Below are positions 39,395-48,205 of a DNA stretch of 64,000 nucleotides, in pieces; position 1 is the first letter of the stretch; each line of letters begins with the position of its first letter. A program made the position numbers and the translations under genes. Source of the DNA: Rouxiella badensis. Its GTDB lineage: Bacteria > Pseudomonadota > Gammaproteobacteria > Enterobacterales > Enterobacteriaceae. Location: the NCBI GenBank assembly GCA_026967495.1, contig CP114060.1, forward strand, positions 186,001-250,000, written 5' to 3'. The notes beneath the pieces are model-generated. The model was not told the DNA's origin, made no database searches, and saw only the letters and a program-made list of their open reading frames with translations.

Positions 39395-40549
39395 ATGAAA
39401 TTTAAAATGAATAGGGTTTCACAAACAGTCGTTGCTGGCCTACTTTTAGGCGGCGCATCTTTCGCTGCACAAGCAGAAATAACGCTGATTAAACAGGATC
39501 CTCAGCCTTACGATCTGCTTAGCCGTCTCGACTTTAAAGTCGGTGGCAGCATCCGTCCTCAGTTCCAAAATACCATGGGCGGCTCAGATAAAGGTTCCTA
39601 CAAAAATAACGGCTATGACGGCGGCACACGTTTCCGCTTCACCGCTGACTACTTCCTGTTTGACGACGTTCACTGGATCAGTTACTACGAACTCGGCGTG
39701 AACATTCCGTCGGTCTTCGGCTGGGACGACCACTATGCTGAAGGCGCGCACCATACGACTCGCCGTCAGCTGTATACCGGTTTCAAGAGCAAGACTTACG
39801 GTACTTTGACCTACGGTCAGCAAAACAGCATCTACTATGATGTTGTCGGCGCGAAAACCGACGTTTGGGATGACGACATGTTGGCCCAGGCACCGGGTAA
39901 CGGTATCAACGGTGACTACGACGGTTCATATCGTTCACGTAAGCAGCTGAAATATAAATATGCAGCAGGTCCGGTCGATCTCTATGCCGCTTACCTGTTC
40001 TCCGACGACGACCTGCTTGAATCCAACAACCTGGCCTACAAACGTAAAGGCGGCGGTTCTGTTGGTGCAAACTGGCACATCACCGACAACCTGGCATGGG
40101 GTAGCGCATACAACTACACCAGCGCAGAAGTTAAAAACCGGGGTGCGGCAGGCGGCTCTAAAGACTACGACCAGAGCATTCTGGGTACCGCTCTGTCATG
40201 GACACCGGGCAACTGGACCTTGTCTGCAGGCGGCGGCTGGTATCACAACTTCCTGACCACCAAAGTGAACAACGATCAGGACTACTTCGCAGGCAACGCG
40301 TGGGGCGTCGAATACTATGCCGGTTACAACATCCCGGTTAAGCAATTCGCCATCAAGAGCGTGCAGCCTTACTTCATGGGTGACCATCTGAAGTATGTGA
40401 GCGGACGTGATTACCAGCGTACCGACAACGGTGTGGGTGTGGCTGTGAAACTTGATTACGGCTTCCAGGTCGACTTCGAGCACATGATCACCAACTCTAC
40501 CGACAAGATCGGCGATCTCAACCTGGTGCGTCTGTACTACAACTTCTAA
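39395..40549 (+). CDS. Outer-membrane porin of unknown specificity
   Basis: This 384-residue porin has a signal peptide (MKFKMNRVSQTVVAGLLLGGASFAAQA in two pieces: basic start, hydrophobic core, AQA cleavage site). The mature part is rich in alternating beta-strands and aromatic girdles, and its C-terminal phenylalanine (LVRLYYNF) is the usual BAM recognition end. ATG 39395 is chosen because CTGGAG lies at 39384-39389. It is not OmpC/OmpF-like at the start (EITLIKQDPQPYDLLSRLDFKVGG). A sugar or small-acid substrate is suggested only by the neighbouring lactonase. Confidence 0.85.
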   Translation: MKFKMNRVSQTVVAGLLLGGASFAAQAEITLIKQDPQPYDLLSRLDFKVGGSIRPQFQNTMGGSDKGSYKNNGYDGGTRFRFTADYFLFDDVHWISYYELGVNIPSVFGWDDHYAEGAHHTTRRQLYTGFKSKTYGTLTYGQQNSIYYDVVGAKTDVWDDDMLAQAPGNGINGDYDGSYRSRKQLKYKYAAGPVDLYAAYLFSDDDLLESNNLAYKRKGGGSVGANWHITDNLAWGSAYNYTSAEVKNRGAAGGSKDYDQSILGTALSWTPGNWTLSAGGGWYHNFLTTKVNNDQDYFAGNAWGVEYYAGYNIPVKQFAIKSVQPYFMGDHLKYVSGRDYQRTDNGVGVAVKLDYGFQVDFEHMITNSTDKIGDLNLVRLYYNF

Positions 40550-40597
40550 TAACTCCCCTTTATCTCAAGACACAGATAAAGAGATCGAGAAGTTCGA

Positions 40598-40626
40598 GCC
40601 TGCTGAAAACTTCAGCAGGCTTTTTT
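40598..40626 (+). terminator. Intrinsic terminator after the porin gene
   Basis: GCCTGCTGAA and TTCAGCAGGC form a 10-base stem with a very short loop. Six T residues follow directly. Confidence 0.92.
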
Positions 40627-40729
40627 ATGCCCTGCGTCAGTCTACGCACAGCTTTCTCTTTCCACTGGCCGCAATGCACGGCTAAACTCATCAAACAAAT
40701 ACCTTTTAGCCTCTGCTGGAGAAACGTTC

Positions 40730-41596
40730 ATGTCAGCATTTTTGCGCTCTGAGATAGTCACCGTAACGGACTATCGCGCCGAATTGGGCGAAACCCCGGT
40801 GTGGTGCCAGCGTACCCAGTCTCTGCTGTGGGTCGATATTCTTAATCAACGCCTGCTGCGCTATTGGCCTGAAACGGCTTCCTTCGAAACACGGGCACTT
40901 CCGTCACTGACCAGCGCCGCACTGCTCACCGACCAGCAGGACCTCTTCCTCTTGGTCGCGCAGGACGGCCTGGCGCTTTACGACTACCTGAGTGAAAAGC
41001 GTTCCCTGCTGTGTGGCTATGCGGGCGCGGAAGGCACTCGCCCCAATGAAGCGGCGGTCGCCCCCGACGGTTCTCTGTGGTTTGGCACCATGGACATTAA
41101 AGAAGAAGACAAAATCGGCGGATGGTATCGCTATGAAACGGGCGATGCAGCCCCGGTGCTGATGATGGACAACGTAGGCACCCCCAATACGCTGGCCTGG
41201 CATGAGGGAAAAGTGTGGTTTGCCGACAGCGTGCGGAAGCGATTTTATTCGGGCAACGCGCGGCGTATTAATCCGCTGAAACTGTCGTGCTACTCACCCG
41301 GCGATAAAACGCCGGACGGCTCCGCGCTGAGTGAAGACGGGCTGCTGCTGACCGCCTGCTGGGGCAACCATTGCCTGCTGCGTCAGAAGATCAATCAGGG
41401 AGAGTTGCTGACGCTTGATGCCCTGCCGCTGCCTGTCACGCAGCCAAGCTGCTGCACGTTTGGCGGTGCCGGGATGAATCAGCTGTTTATTACGTCGGCG
41501 CGCACCGGTCTGGAAAATCCTGGGGAAATCGAAGGGGCATTGTTGCAGGTGACAACGTCGGCACGAGGGGCGGGACAGAACCTGTTCAGGCTCTAA
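40730..41596 (+). CDS. SMP-30/gluconolactonase family lactonase
   Basis: This 288-residue cytoplasmic beta-propeller belongs to the SMP-30/LRE family, whose members hydrolyse sugar lactones with a divalent metal. The expected metal ligands appear in LGETPVW (glutamate near residue 20), NVGTPNTLAW (asparagine near 150) and KTPDGSAL (aspartate near 200), and RPNEAAVAPDGSLWFG is the typical substrate-side block. Relatives act on gluconolactone, arabinolactone or similar. No signal peptide is seen. A terminator lies between it and the porin, so they are not one simple transcript. Confidence 0.85.
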   Translation: MSAFLRSEIVTVTDYRAELGETPVWCQRTQSLLWVDILNQRLLRYWPETASFETRALPSLTSAALLTDQQDLFLLVAQDGLALYDYLSEKRSLLCGYAGAEGTRPNEAAVAPDGSLWFGTMDIKEEDKIGGWYRYETGDAAPVLMMDNVGTPNTLAWHEGKVWFADSVRKRFYSGNARRINPLKLSCYSPGDKTPDGSALSEDGLLLTACWGNHCLLRQKINQGELLTLDALPLPVTQPSCCTFGGAGMNQLFITSARTGLENPGEIEGALLQVTTSARGAGQNLFRL

Positions 41597-41619
41597 TATA
41601 ACCGTTTTACTATGCTGAA

Positions 41620-41644
41620 CTTCCCCACTTTTCAGTGGGGGAAG
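41620..41644. terminator. Hairpin between lactonase gene and ispH
   Basis: CTTCCCCACT and AGTGGGGAAG form a stem with a 5-base loop, followed by ATTTTAAA. It separates the convergent lactonase and ispH genes. Confidence 0.8.
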
Positions 41645-41655
41645 ATTTTAAATAC

Positions 41656-42606
41656 TTAACCTACCGCTTTGATATCGATACGCAGTTCTTTAGGAACTTC
41701 GAAAACGATGTTCTCTTCGCGTCCGTCCATGTTGACCACGCCCAGACAGCCGAGAGTTTTCAGGCGATCGATCACCTGCTGTACCAGAATATCCGGGGCA
41801 GAAGCGCCCGCCGTCACACCCACGCTAAGCGCGCCCTTCACCCACTCTTCCTGGATATCATCGGCAGAGTCGATCAGGTAAGAAGGTTTACCTACGCGCT
41901 GTGCCAGTTCGGCCAGGCGGTTGGAGTTAGACGAGTTTTTAGACCCGACAACCAGCACCACGTCAGCCTCGTCCGACAGGTTGCGAACGGCTTCCTGACG
42001 GTTAGTGGTGGCGTAGCAGATGTCGTCTTTACGCGGCCCCACTATTTTCGGGAAGCGCTCACGCAGCGCGTCGATAACCTCGGAAGTGTCATCAACGGAC
42101 AGCGTGGTCTGGGTCATAAAGCACAGATTTTCAGGGTCTTTGACGTCCAGCTTGAACACATCGGCCGGAGACTCGACCAGGTACATGCCGCCTTTAGGGT
42201 TATTGTACTGCCCCATGGTGCCTTCGACCTCAGGGTGACCGGCGTGACCAATCAGGATAGCCTCCGTGCCCTTACGGCTGGCGCGCGCGACTTCCATATG
42301 GACTTTGGTCACCAGCGGACAGGTCGCATCAAACACGGTCAGGTCACGAGATTTTGCCTCGGCCCTAACCGCCTGCGAGACGCCGTGCGCGGAGAAGATC
42401 AGAATGGAACCGTCTGGAACTTCGCTAATCTGTTCGATAAACACCGCGCCACGCTGGCGCAGGCTGTCGACCACGTAACGGTTATGCACCACTTCATGGC
42501 GCACATAAATTGGCGCACCATAAAGCTCAAGGGCACGTTCTACGATGGTAATGGCACGGTCAACTCCGGCACAAAAACCACGCGGGTTAGCCAGCAGAAC
42601 TTGCAT
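41656..42606 (-). CDS. ispH: 4-hydroxy-3-methylbut-2-enyl diphosphate reductase
   Basis: IspH makes IPP and DMAPP in the last step of the MEP isoprenoid pathway with an iron-sulfur cluster. The three cluster cysteines are visible in NPRGFCAGVDRA (residue 12), DATCPLVTKVH (about 96) and DDICYATTNRQ (about 197). At 316 residues it has the E. coli length. It is the last gene of the ribF-ileS-lspA-fkpB-ispH run and overlaps fkpB by 20 bases. Confidence 0.97.
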   Translation of the reverse strand: MQVLLANPRGFCAGVDRAITIVERALELYGAPIYVRHEVVHNRYVVDSLRQRGAVFIEQISEVPDGSILIFSAHGVSQAVRAEAKSRDLTVFDATCPLVTKVHMEVARASRKGTEAILIGHAGHPEVEGTMGQYNNPKGGMYLVESPADVFKLDVKDPENLCFMTQTTLSVDDTSEVIDALRERFPKIVGPRKDDICYATTNRQEAVRNLSDEADVVLVVGSKNSSNSNRLAELAQRVGKPSYLIDSADDIQEEWVKGALSVGVTAGASAPDILVQQVIDRLKTLGCLGVVNMDGREENIVFEVPKELRIDIKAVG

Positions 42607-43057
42607 GAGACGCCTCCATTTCAGGGTCTATTTCTAATACTTCAATATCAAAATCAATATGCTGTCCGGCAAGCGGATGGTTGAAATCGACGGTCACCGA
42701 ACCTTCTGTTACTTCACGCACCACACCCGGCATTTCGCTGCCGTCGCGGGTGGTGAAGAGCATAATGGTACCGACATCGGGCACGCCAGTCTCGATAAAA
42801 TCGCGCAGGGGAAAGAACTGAACCAGATCGGGGCTTTTGGTGCCGAACGCCGACTCCGGAGAGAGTGTGAAGGCTTTCTTGTCACCTACACGCAGACCCA
42901 GCAGCTCGTTTTCCAGCGCGTCAGACAGGCTGCCGTCGCCCAGTCGGAACAAAGCGGGTTTGCCGTGACTGAGCGTTGATTCCGCCGTGGAGCCATCTTC
43001 CAGCTTCAGCGTGAAGTGAACCAACACCGCGCTGTCGTGTATCACCTGCTCGGTCAT
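42587..43057 (-). CDS. fkpB: FKBP-type peptidyl-prolyl isomerase FkpB (SlpA type)
   Basis: FkpB is a SlyD-like prolyl isomerase with chaperone activity. ATG 43057 is chosen as start, giving MTEQVIHDSAVLVHFTLKLEDGSTAEST as in the family, 156 residues. DFNHPLAGQHIDFDIEVLEI is the conserved C-terminal FKBP block. It starts four bases after lspA. Confidence 0.95.
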   Translation of the reverse strand: MTEQVIHDSAVLVHFTLKLEDGSTAESTLSHGKPALFRLGDGSLSDALENELLGLRVGDKKAFTLSPESAFGTKSPDLVQFFPLRDFIETGVPDVGTIMLFTTRDGSEMPGVVREVTEGSVTVDFNHPLAGQHIDFDIEVLEIDPEMEASHASSAG

Positions 43058-43061
43058 TATC

Positions 43062-43568
43062 TTATCCCTTACTTTTTGCCGTTTTGTCTGAAGAGGACAG
43101 GAAGCCTTCCAGAACAACTAACACTGCGCCGACGCAGATAAAGCTGTCGGCCAGGTTGAATATTGGGTAGTGCCAGTCTTTAACGTAAAAATCGATAAAG
43201 TCGATGACAAAACCGTGAACCATGCGATCGAACAGGTTGCCCAGCGCGCCGCCAATAATCATCGCGAAAGCAATGTTATTCAGCTTCTGCTTGCCGCTGC
43301 TGCGGTACATCAGTACCAGCAGTGCCACCACGATAACCAGTGCGATGGCCGCAAAGAACCAGCGCTGCCAGCCGCCTTTGTCCGCCAGGAAGCTGAAGGC
43401 CGCCCCTGGATTATGCGCATAGGTCAGATTAAAAAACGGGATCAGCGGCAGCGATTCGCCGAGTTGGAAATGATTCATCACCAACACTTTGCTGCCGAGA
43501 TCCAGCACCAGCACAACAACCGCCAGCCAAAGCCAGCGGAGTCCGGTAGAACAGATTGGTTTACCCAT
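43062..43568 (-). CDS. lspA: Lipoprotein signal peptidase
   Basis: LspA is the aspartyl protease that removes signal peptides from diacylated prolipoproteins in the inner membrane. The 168-residue protein has four hydrophobic segments. The catalytic aspartates are visible in GGALGNLFDRM and FNLADSFI. Its ATG shares a base with the ileS stop (TAATG). Confidence 0.97.
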   Translation of the reverse strand: MGKPICSTGLRWLWLAVVVLVLDLGSKVLVMNHFQLGESLPLIPFFNLTYAHNPGAAFSFLADKGGWQRWFFAAIALVIVVALLVLMYRSSGKQKLNNIAFAMIIGGALGNLFDRMVHGFVIDFIDFYVKDWHYPIFNLADSFICVGAVLVVLEGFLSSSDKTAKSKG

Positions 43569-46385
43569 TATGCAAATTCACGCTCTTCACCGTCACCGGC
43601 GATGTTGGTTGCACAACGGCCACACACTTCGGGATGTGCAGGATTGTGACCGACGTCGGTGGTGAAATGCCAGCAGCGCGGGCACTTCTCGCCTTCTGCT
43701 TTTTCCAGACCGATTTTTAGGCCCTTCAGCAGTTCGCTCGGAATGGCGTTTTCGTCGGCGTCGGCCAGTGCAGCAACTTTGGCACCGGAGGTCAGCAGCA
43801 CGAAGCGCAGTTCGTTGCCCAGGCTGTTAAGTTTAGCGGCCAAGGCGTCATCGGCGTACAGCGTAACGGAAGCTTCGAGCGAACCGCCCAAACGCTTGTC
43901 GGCACGCGCCTGCTCAAGCACCTTGTTGACTTCGCCACGCACCTTCAGCAGCTCGGACCAGAACTCGTCGTTCATGGCTTCGTTCTCTGCCAGTCCGAAC
44001 AGACCGTCATACCACTCTTCGGTGAACACGAATTTCTCACGAGTCCCCGGCAGAACGGACCAGATTTCGTCAGCAGTGAAGGACATGATCGGTGCCATCC
44101 AGCGAACCAGCGCTTCGGCGATGTAGTACAACGCGGTCTGACAGCTGCGGCGTGCCACGCTGTCGCTCTTCGCGGTGTACTGACGGTCCTTGATGATATC
44201 CAGATAGAAGGAACCCATCTCGACGGAACAGAACTGCATCAGACGCTGAACTACGCCGTGGAAATCATAGCGGTCGTAAGCGGCAACGATCTCTTCCTGT
44301 GCGGCTTTCGCGCGGCCAACGGCCCAACGATCCAGCACCACCATATCTTCTGGTTTCACGCTGTGCAGCGCCGGATCGAAACCGTTGAGGTTCGCCAGCA
44401 GGAAGCGCGCGGTATTACGGATGCGACGATAAGAGTCGGCAGCACGTTTGAGGATCTCGTCCGACACGGCGATTTCGCCGGTATAGTCGGTCGAGGCCAC
44501 CCACAGACGCAGGATGTCGGCACCCAGTTTGTTCATCACGTCCTGAGGACTTCACGGTGTTGCCGATAGATTTCGACATCTTGCGGCCGTTGCCATCCAC
44601 GGTAAAGCCGTGGGTCAGAACCTGTTTGTACGGCGCACGGCCTTTCATCGCGGTAGAAATCATCAGTGATGACATGAACCAGCCGCGGTGCTGGTCGGAA
44701 CCTTCCAGATACATGTCCGGCTCGTGACCGTGGAACTCTGGACGCGCGTCAACTACGGAGAAGCTGGTTGAACCGGAGTCGAACCATACGTCCAGCGTGT
44801 CTGGCACTTTCACGTAGTGGGCAGCGTCTGCACCCAGAATTTCTTCAGGGTTGAGATCCCACCAAGCCTGAATGCCGTCGTTCTCAACGCGTTTGGCCAC
44901 TTCTTCCATCAGCTCAAGCGTGCGCGGATGCAGCTCTTCGGTGTCTTTGTGCACGAACAGAGACATTGGCACGCCCCAGGTACGCTGACGGGAGATACAC
45001 CAGTCAGGACGGTTCGCGACCATGTTTTCGATACGCGCCTGGCCCCAGTCCGGGATCCACTGCACGCCTTTGATCTCTTTCAGAGACTGCGCGCGCAGAC
45101 CCTGCTGATCCATGCTCACGAACCACTGCGGCGTGGCGCGGAAGATGATTGGCGTTTTGTGACGCCAGCAGCACGGATAGCTGTGGGTGAATTTCTCGAA
45201 ATGCACCAGCGCGTCGTGCTCACGCAGGATTTCAACGATGATGTCGTTAGCCTTGAACACGAATTTGCCGTCCAGCGCCGGGAAGGTGCCTGGCAGGTAG
45301 CAGCCGTTTGGCCCTACCGGGTTAGCCACTTCCAGACCGTATTTCTGGCCGATAACGAAGTCGTCAGGACCGTGGCCCGGTGCGGTGTGTACGGCACCGG
45401 TACCGGCGTCGAGCGTCACGTGATCGCCGAGGATGGCCGGTACGTCGAACGCCAGGAACGGATGGCGGAAGCGCATCAGCTCAAGGTCAGCGCCCTTGCA
45501 CTCGCCCAGCACGGTCCACTCGGTTGCACCGATACGCTTCATCACGCTGGCGACCAGGTCGGTAGCCAGGATCAGACAACGGTCTTCTACCTGCACCAGC
45601 TGATAGGAGAACTCGGCGTTCAGAGAGATAGCGCGGTTGGCCGGCATGGTCCACGGGGTCGTGGTCCAGATAACCAGAGAAACCGGGCCATGGAAAGCGG
45701 TGGCACCAAACTTGGCCGCCACGGCGGTCGGATCGACGGCGTTGAACGCTACGTCGATAGCCGGAGAGGTTTTGTCGTAGTATTCAACTTCGGCTTCGGC
45801 CAGCGAAGAACCACAGTCGGTACACCAGTGCACAGGCTTAGCGCCTTTCAGCAGGTGGCCGTTACTGATGATTTTGCCCAGCGCACGGATGATATTGGCT
45901 TCGGTTTTGAAGTCCATGGTGCGGTATGGGTGATCCCAGTCCCCCAGCACGCCCAGACGGATGAAGTCAGCTTTCTGACCTTCAATCTGTTCGGCAGCGT
46001 AGGAACGGCAGGCAGCACGGAATTCGGCAGGCGTGACCTTCTCGCCCGGCTTGCCGATCAGCTGCTCAACCTTCAGTTCGATAGGCAGACCGTGGCAGTC
46101 CCAACCTGGAACGTACGGCGAGTCGTAACCGGCCATCCCTTTAGACTTGACGATAATGTCTTTGAGAATCTTGTTAACCGAGTGACCAATATGAATGCTG
46201 CCGTTCGCATACGGAGGGCCATCATGCAAAATAAAGGTTTTTTTGCCCTTTTTGGCCGCGCGGATAATCCCGTACAGATCCTGCTTGTACCAGTTATCCA
46301 GCATCGCAGGTTCACGCTTGGCTAAGTCGCCGCGCATCGGGAACCCTGTTTCCGGCAAGTTCAGGGTATTCTTAAAGTCACTCAT
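43568..46385 (-). CDS. ileS: Isoleucyl-tRNA synthetase, frame broken once as read
   Basis: IleS charges tRNA-Ile and edits misactivated valine. The N-terminal frame starts MSDFKNTLNLPETGFPMRGDL and contains the HIGH motif (GSIHIGHSVN) and KMSKSIGNTV. The C-terminal frame starts at MNKLGADILRLWVASTDYTGE and ends with a zinc finger (CPRCWHF...CGRC). The join is at about 44548-44552. One extra base there disrupts GNTV(S/K)PQDVMNKLG. The gene is essential, so the break is taken as a read error. Repaired length is about 939 residues (E. coli 938). Confidence 0.96.
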
Positions 46386-46440
46386 AAGATTCTCGGTTCC
46401 GTTTTTCGGCTAGAAGCCGGGCTACTAAATGGGTTATCGC

Positions 46441-47376
46441 TCAAGAAAGTTTCAGCCCGAAAAACTCGCGGGCTGTTTGCTCGTCGTTGGCAATTTGCTG
46501 CTTCAACGCATCAAGCGATGCAAAACGCTGTTCATTGCGCAATTTTGCGCGGAGTACCACGTCAATGTGGCGCCCATATAAATCTATCGTGGTGTCGAGC
46601 AGGTGAACTTCCAACTGCTTGCGGACACCGTTGACCGTAGGTCGGGTACCAATGTTTGCCACGCCGGGGACCGGGTCAGGACCCAGGCCCATGACCTCAA
46701 CCGCATAGACGCCCTTAACCGGGCTAACCAGGCGTTTGAGCGGGACGTTGGCGGTCGGGAAGCCAATCGTGCGGCCCAGCTTGTCACCGTGCACCACCCT
46801 GCCAGAAATGCTGAAAGGATGGCCGAGCAGGTTCTCTGCCAGCGCCAGCTCGTCATCACGCAGCGCGTCGCGTATGGCGGTGCTGCTGATGCGATGACCG
46901 TCCTCGCGGAAGGTCTGGGTGCTGACGATGTCAAAACCGTATTCGGCACCGGCCTTTAGCAGCAGCGTGAAATCGCCGAGTCTGGCAGCGCCGAAGCGGA
47001 AGTCATCACCGACGGTCAGGAATTTGACGCCCAGTTTTTCGACCAACAGCTGAGACACGAAGGCCTGAGCGCTGTTCGCGGCAAAACGCGGGTCAAATTT
47101 CACGCACAACAAATAGTCTATCCCGCATTCGGCGAGATACTTTGCCTTGTCACGCAGGTTGGTCAAGCGTGCCGGGGCTTTCTCTGCGGCGAAAAGCTCC
47201 AGAGGTTGAGGTTCAAAAATCATTACCATGACCGGTAAACCCAGGCGGCGACCTTCCAGTTTCAGCTGTTCGATCAAGGCCTGATGGCCACGGTGTACAC
47301 CGTCAAAATTACCAATAGTGAGTACGCACCCATGGTGGCGCGCTCGAATATTGTGTATCCCGCGAATTAGCTCCAT
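46441..47376 (-). CDS. ribF: Bifunctional riboflavin kinase/FAD synthetase
   Basis: RibF phosphorylates riboflavin to FMN and adenylates it to FAD. The N-terminal nucleotidyltransferase domain has TIGNFDGVHRGHQAL near residue 20, and the C-terminal kinase domain has GRTIGFPTANVPL near 205 and GVANIGTRPTVNG near 240. At 311 residues it is normal. It heads the operon with ileS 55 bases downstream. Confidence 0.97.
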   Translation of the reverse strand: MELIRGIHNIRARHHGCVLTIGNFDGVHRGHQALIEQLKLEGRRLGLPVMVMIFEPQPLELFAAEKAPARLTNLRDKAKYLAECGIDYLLCVKFDPRFAANSAQAFVSQLLVEKLGVKFLTVGDDFRFGAARLGDFTLLLKAGAEYGFDIVSTQTFREDGHRISSTAIRDALRDDELALAENLLGHPFSISGRVVHGDKLGRTIGFPTANVPLKRLVSPVKGVYAVEVMGLGPDPVPGVANIGTRPTVNGVRKQLEVHLLDTTIDLYGRHIDVVLRAKLRNEQRFASLDALKQQIANDEQTAREFFGLKLS

Positions 47377-47422
47377 AACAGGCTCAAATCCATAGCTGGC
47401 TCAAAACAGAGGAAATCGGCGG

Positions 47423-47451
47423 ATTATACCTTGTACAGCCCATAAGGTTAA
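47423..47451 (-). promoter_or_regulatory. Sigma-70 promoter of ribF-ileS-lspA-fkpB-ispH
   Basis: On the minus strand a perfect TATAAT (47423-47428) is preceded, 17 bases upstream, by TTAACC (47446-47451). It lies about 47 bases before the ribF start, and the surrounding bases resemble the E. coli ribF promoter region. Confidence 0.75.
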
Positions 47452-47787
47452 CCAGCGATTCGTGGGATCGCAGGATTCTCTCATCGATACCGCATTTTTT
47501 TTGGTATCAGGGCGACTTGGCCGGAGATTGTCTCTATACTCGACGCTTGTAAAACAGTGAGGCTTCATTGAAACCCCGTTTTCGCCAATCCTTTCTGTTT
47601 TCTCAAAAAACTCAGCATTAACAATCTCTGTTGGAAGAATAATCACTTCTCAACTGAATTTTATTGCGATGGGCTGTATTCTGCGGCTGATAGCTGTTAA
47701 AATCCTGCGCCATCACAACGTAACAAGCGTCGCTTGAAGTTCGGATGAAGTTCGAGCAAAGAAACGGCGCTTATTTGCACAAATCCG

Positions 47788-47816
47788 TTGACAAAAGAAG
47801 TCCGAAAAGGCATATT
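47788..47816 (+). promoter_or_regulatory. rpsT promoter (P2 type)
   Basis: A perfect TTGACA (47788-47793) is followed after 17 bases by CATATT (47811-47816). This matches E. coli rpsT P2, including the downstream CCTCGGCCTT. A second upstream promoter (P1) probably lies near 47690-47705 but is less clear. Confidence 0.85.
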
Positions 47817-47865
47817 CCTCGGCCTTCGAATTGTCCTCAATAGAAAAATATTTGGGAGTTGGACC

Positions 47866-48129
47866 TTGGCTAACATCAAATCAGCTAAGAAACGCGCCGT
47901 ACAATCAGAAAAACGCCGTCAGCATAACGCTAGCCGTCGTTCAATGATGCGTACCTTTATCAAGAAGGTACACGCGGCTATTGCAGCTGGTGACAAAGAA
48001 GCTGCACAAAATGCATTCAACGCAATGCAACCAATTGTGGACCGTCAGTCCTGTAAAGGTCTGATCCACAAAAACAAAGCTGCGCGTCATAAGTCAAACC
48101 TGACTGCGCAAATCAACGCAATGCAATAA
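47866..48129 (+). CDS. rpsT: 30S ribosomal protein S20 (TTG start)
   Basis: S20 binds 16S rRNA early in 30S assembly. From TTG 47866 the protein reads (M)ANIKSAKKRAVQSEKRR, 87 residues, the E. coli length. A GGGAG lies at 47854-47858. E. coli rpsT also starts with UUG, which is tied to its autogenous control. The gene is on the opposite strand to ribF and nhaA. Confidence 0.97.
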   Translation: MANIKSAKKRAVQSEKRRQHNASRRSMMRTFIKKVHAAIAAGDKEAAQNAFNAMQPIVDRQSCKGLIHKNKAARHKSNLTAQINAMQ

Positions 48130-48154
48130 TCGCATTTTGTTGAGAGCTTGATAA

Positions 48155-48180
48155 AAAAACCGGCATATGCCGGTTTTTTT
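48155..48180 (+). terminator. Intrinsic terminator after rpsT
   Basis: AAAAACCGGCATATGCCGGTTTTT is a perfect palindrome with A and T flanks. It lies 25 bases past the rpsT stop and 26 before the end of nhaA, so it may work both ways. Confidence 0.92.
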
Positions 48181-48205
48181 ATTGCTGTTATTTGGCGGGT
48201 GCCGA

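Larger units (their letters stand above)
47377..47865. other. Divergent control region, ribF and rpsT
   Basis: This 489-base gap holds the ribF-ileS promoter on the minus strand and the rpsT promoters on the plus strand. A GATACC/GGTATC inverted repeat with a T-rich loop lies at about 47488-47507. A 81-codon minus-strand ORF here (47401-47646) ends in the promoter sequence itself and is not called as a gene. Confidence 0.6.

Noticed and set aside
41635..42684. 349-codon ORF antisense to ispH
   Set aside because: It is a mirror of ispH and fkpB coding sequence and has no independent support.
44817..46325. 502-codon ORF antisense to ileS
   Set aside because: It lies entirely over the conserved ileS coding strand, is rich in His, Arg and Gln as antisense translations of GC-rich genes usually are, and has no ribosome site or domain.
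47401..47646. 81-codon ORF upstream of ribF, vaguely like E. coli YaaY at its end
   Set aside because: The similar end coincides with the ribF promoter (TATAAT and flanks), so conservation is better explained by promoter constraint than by a protein.
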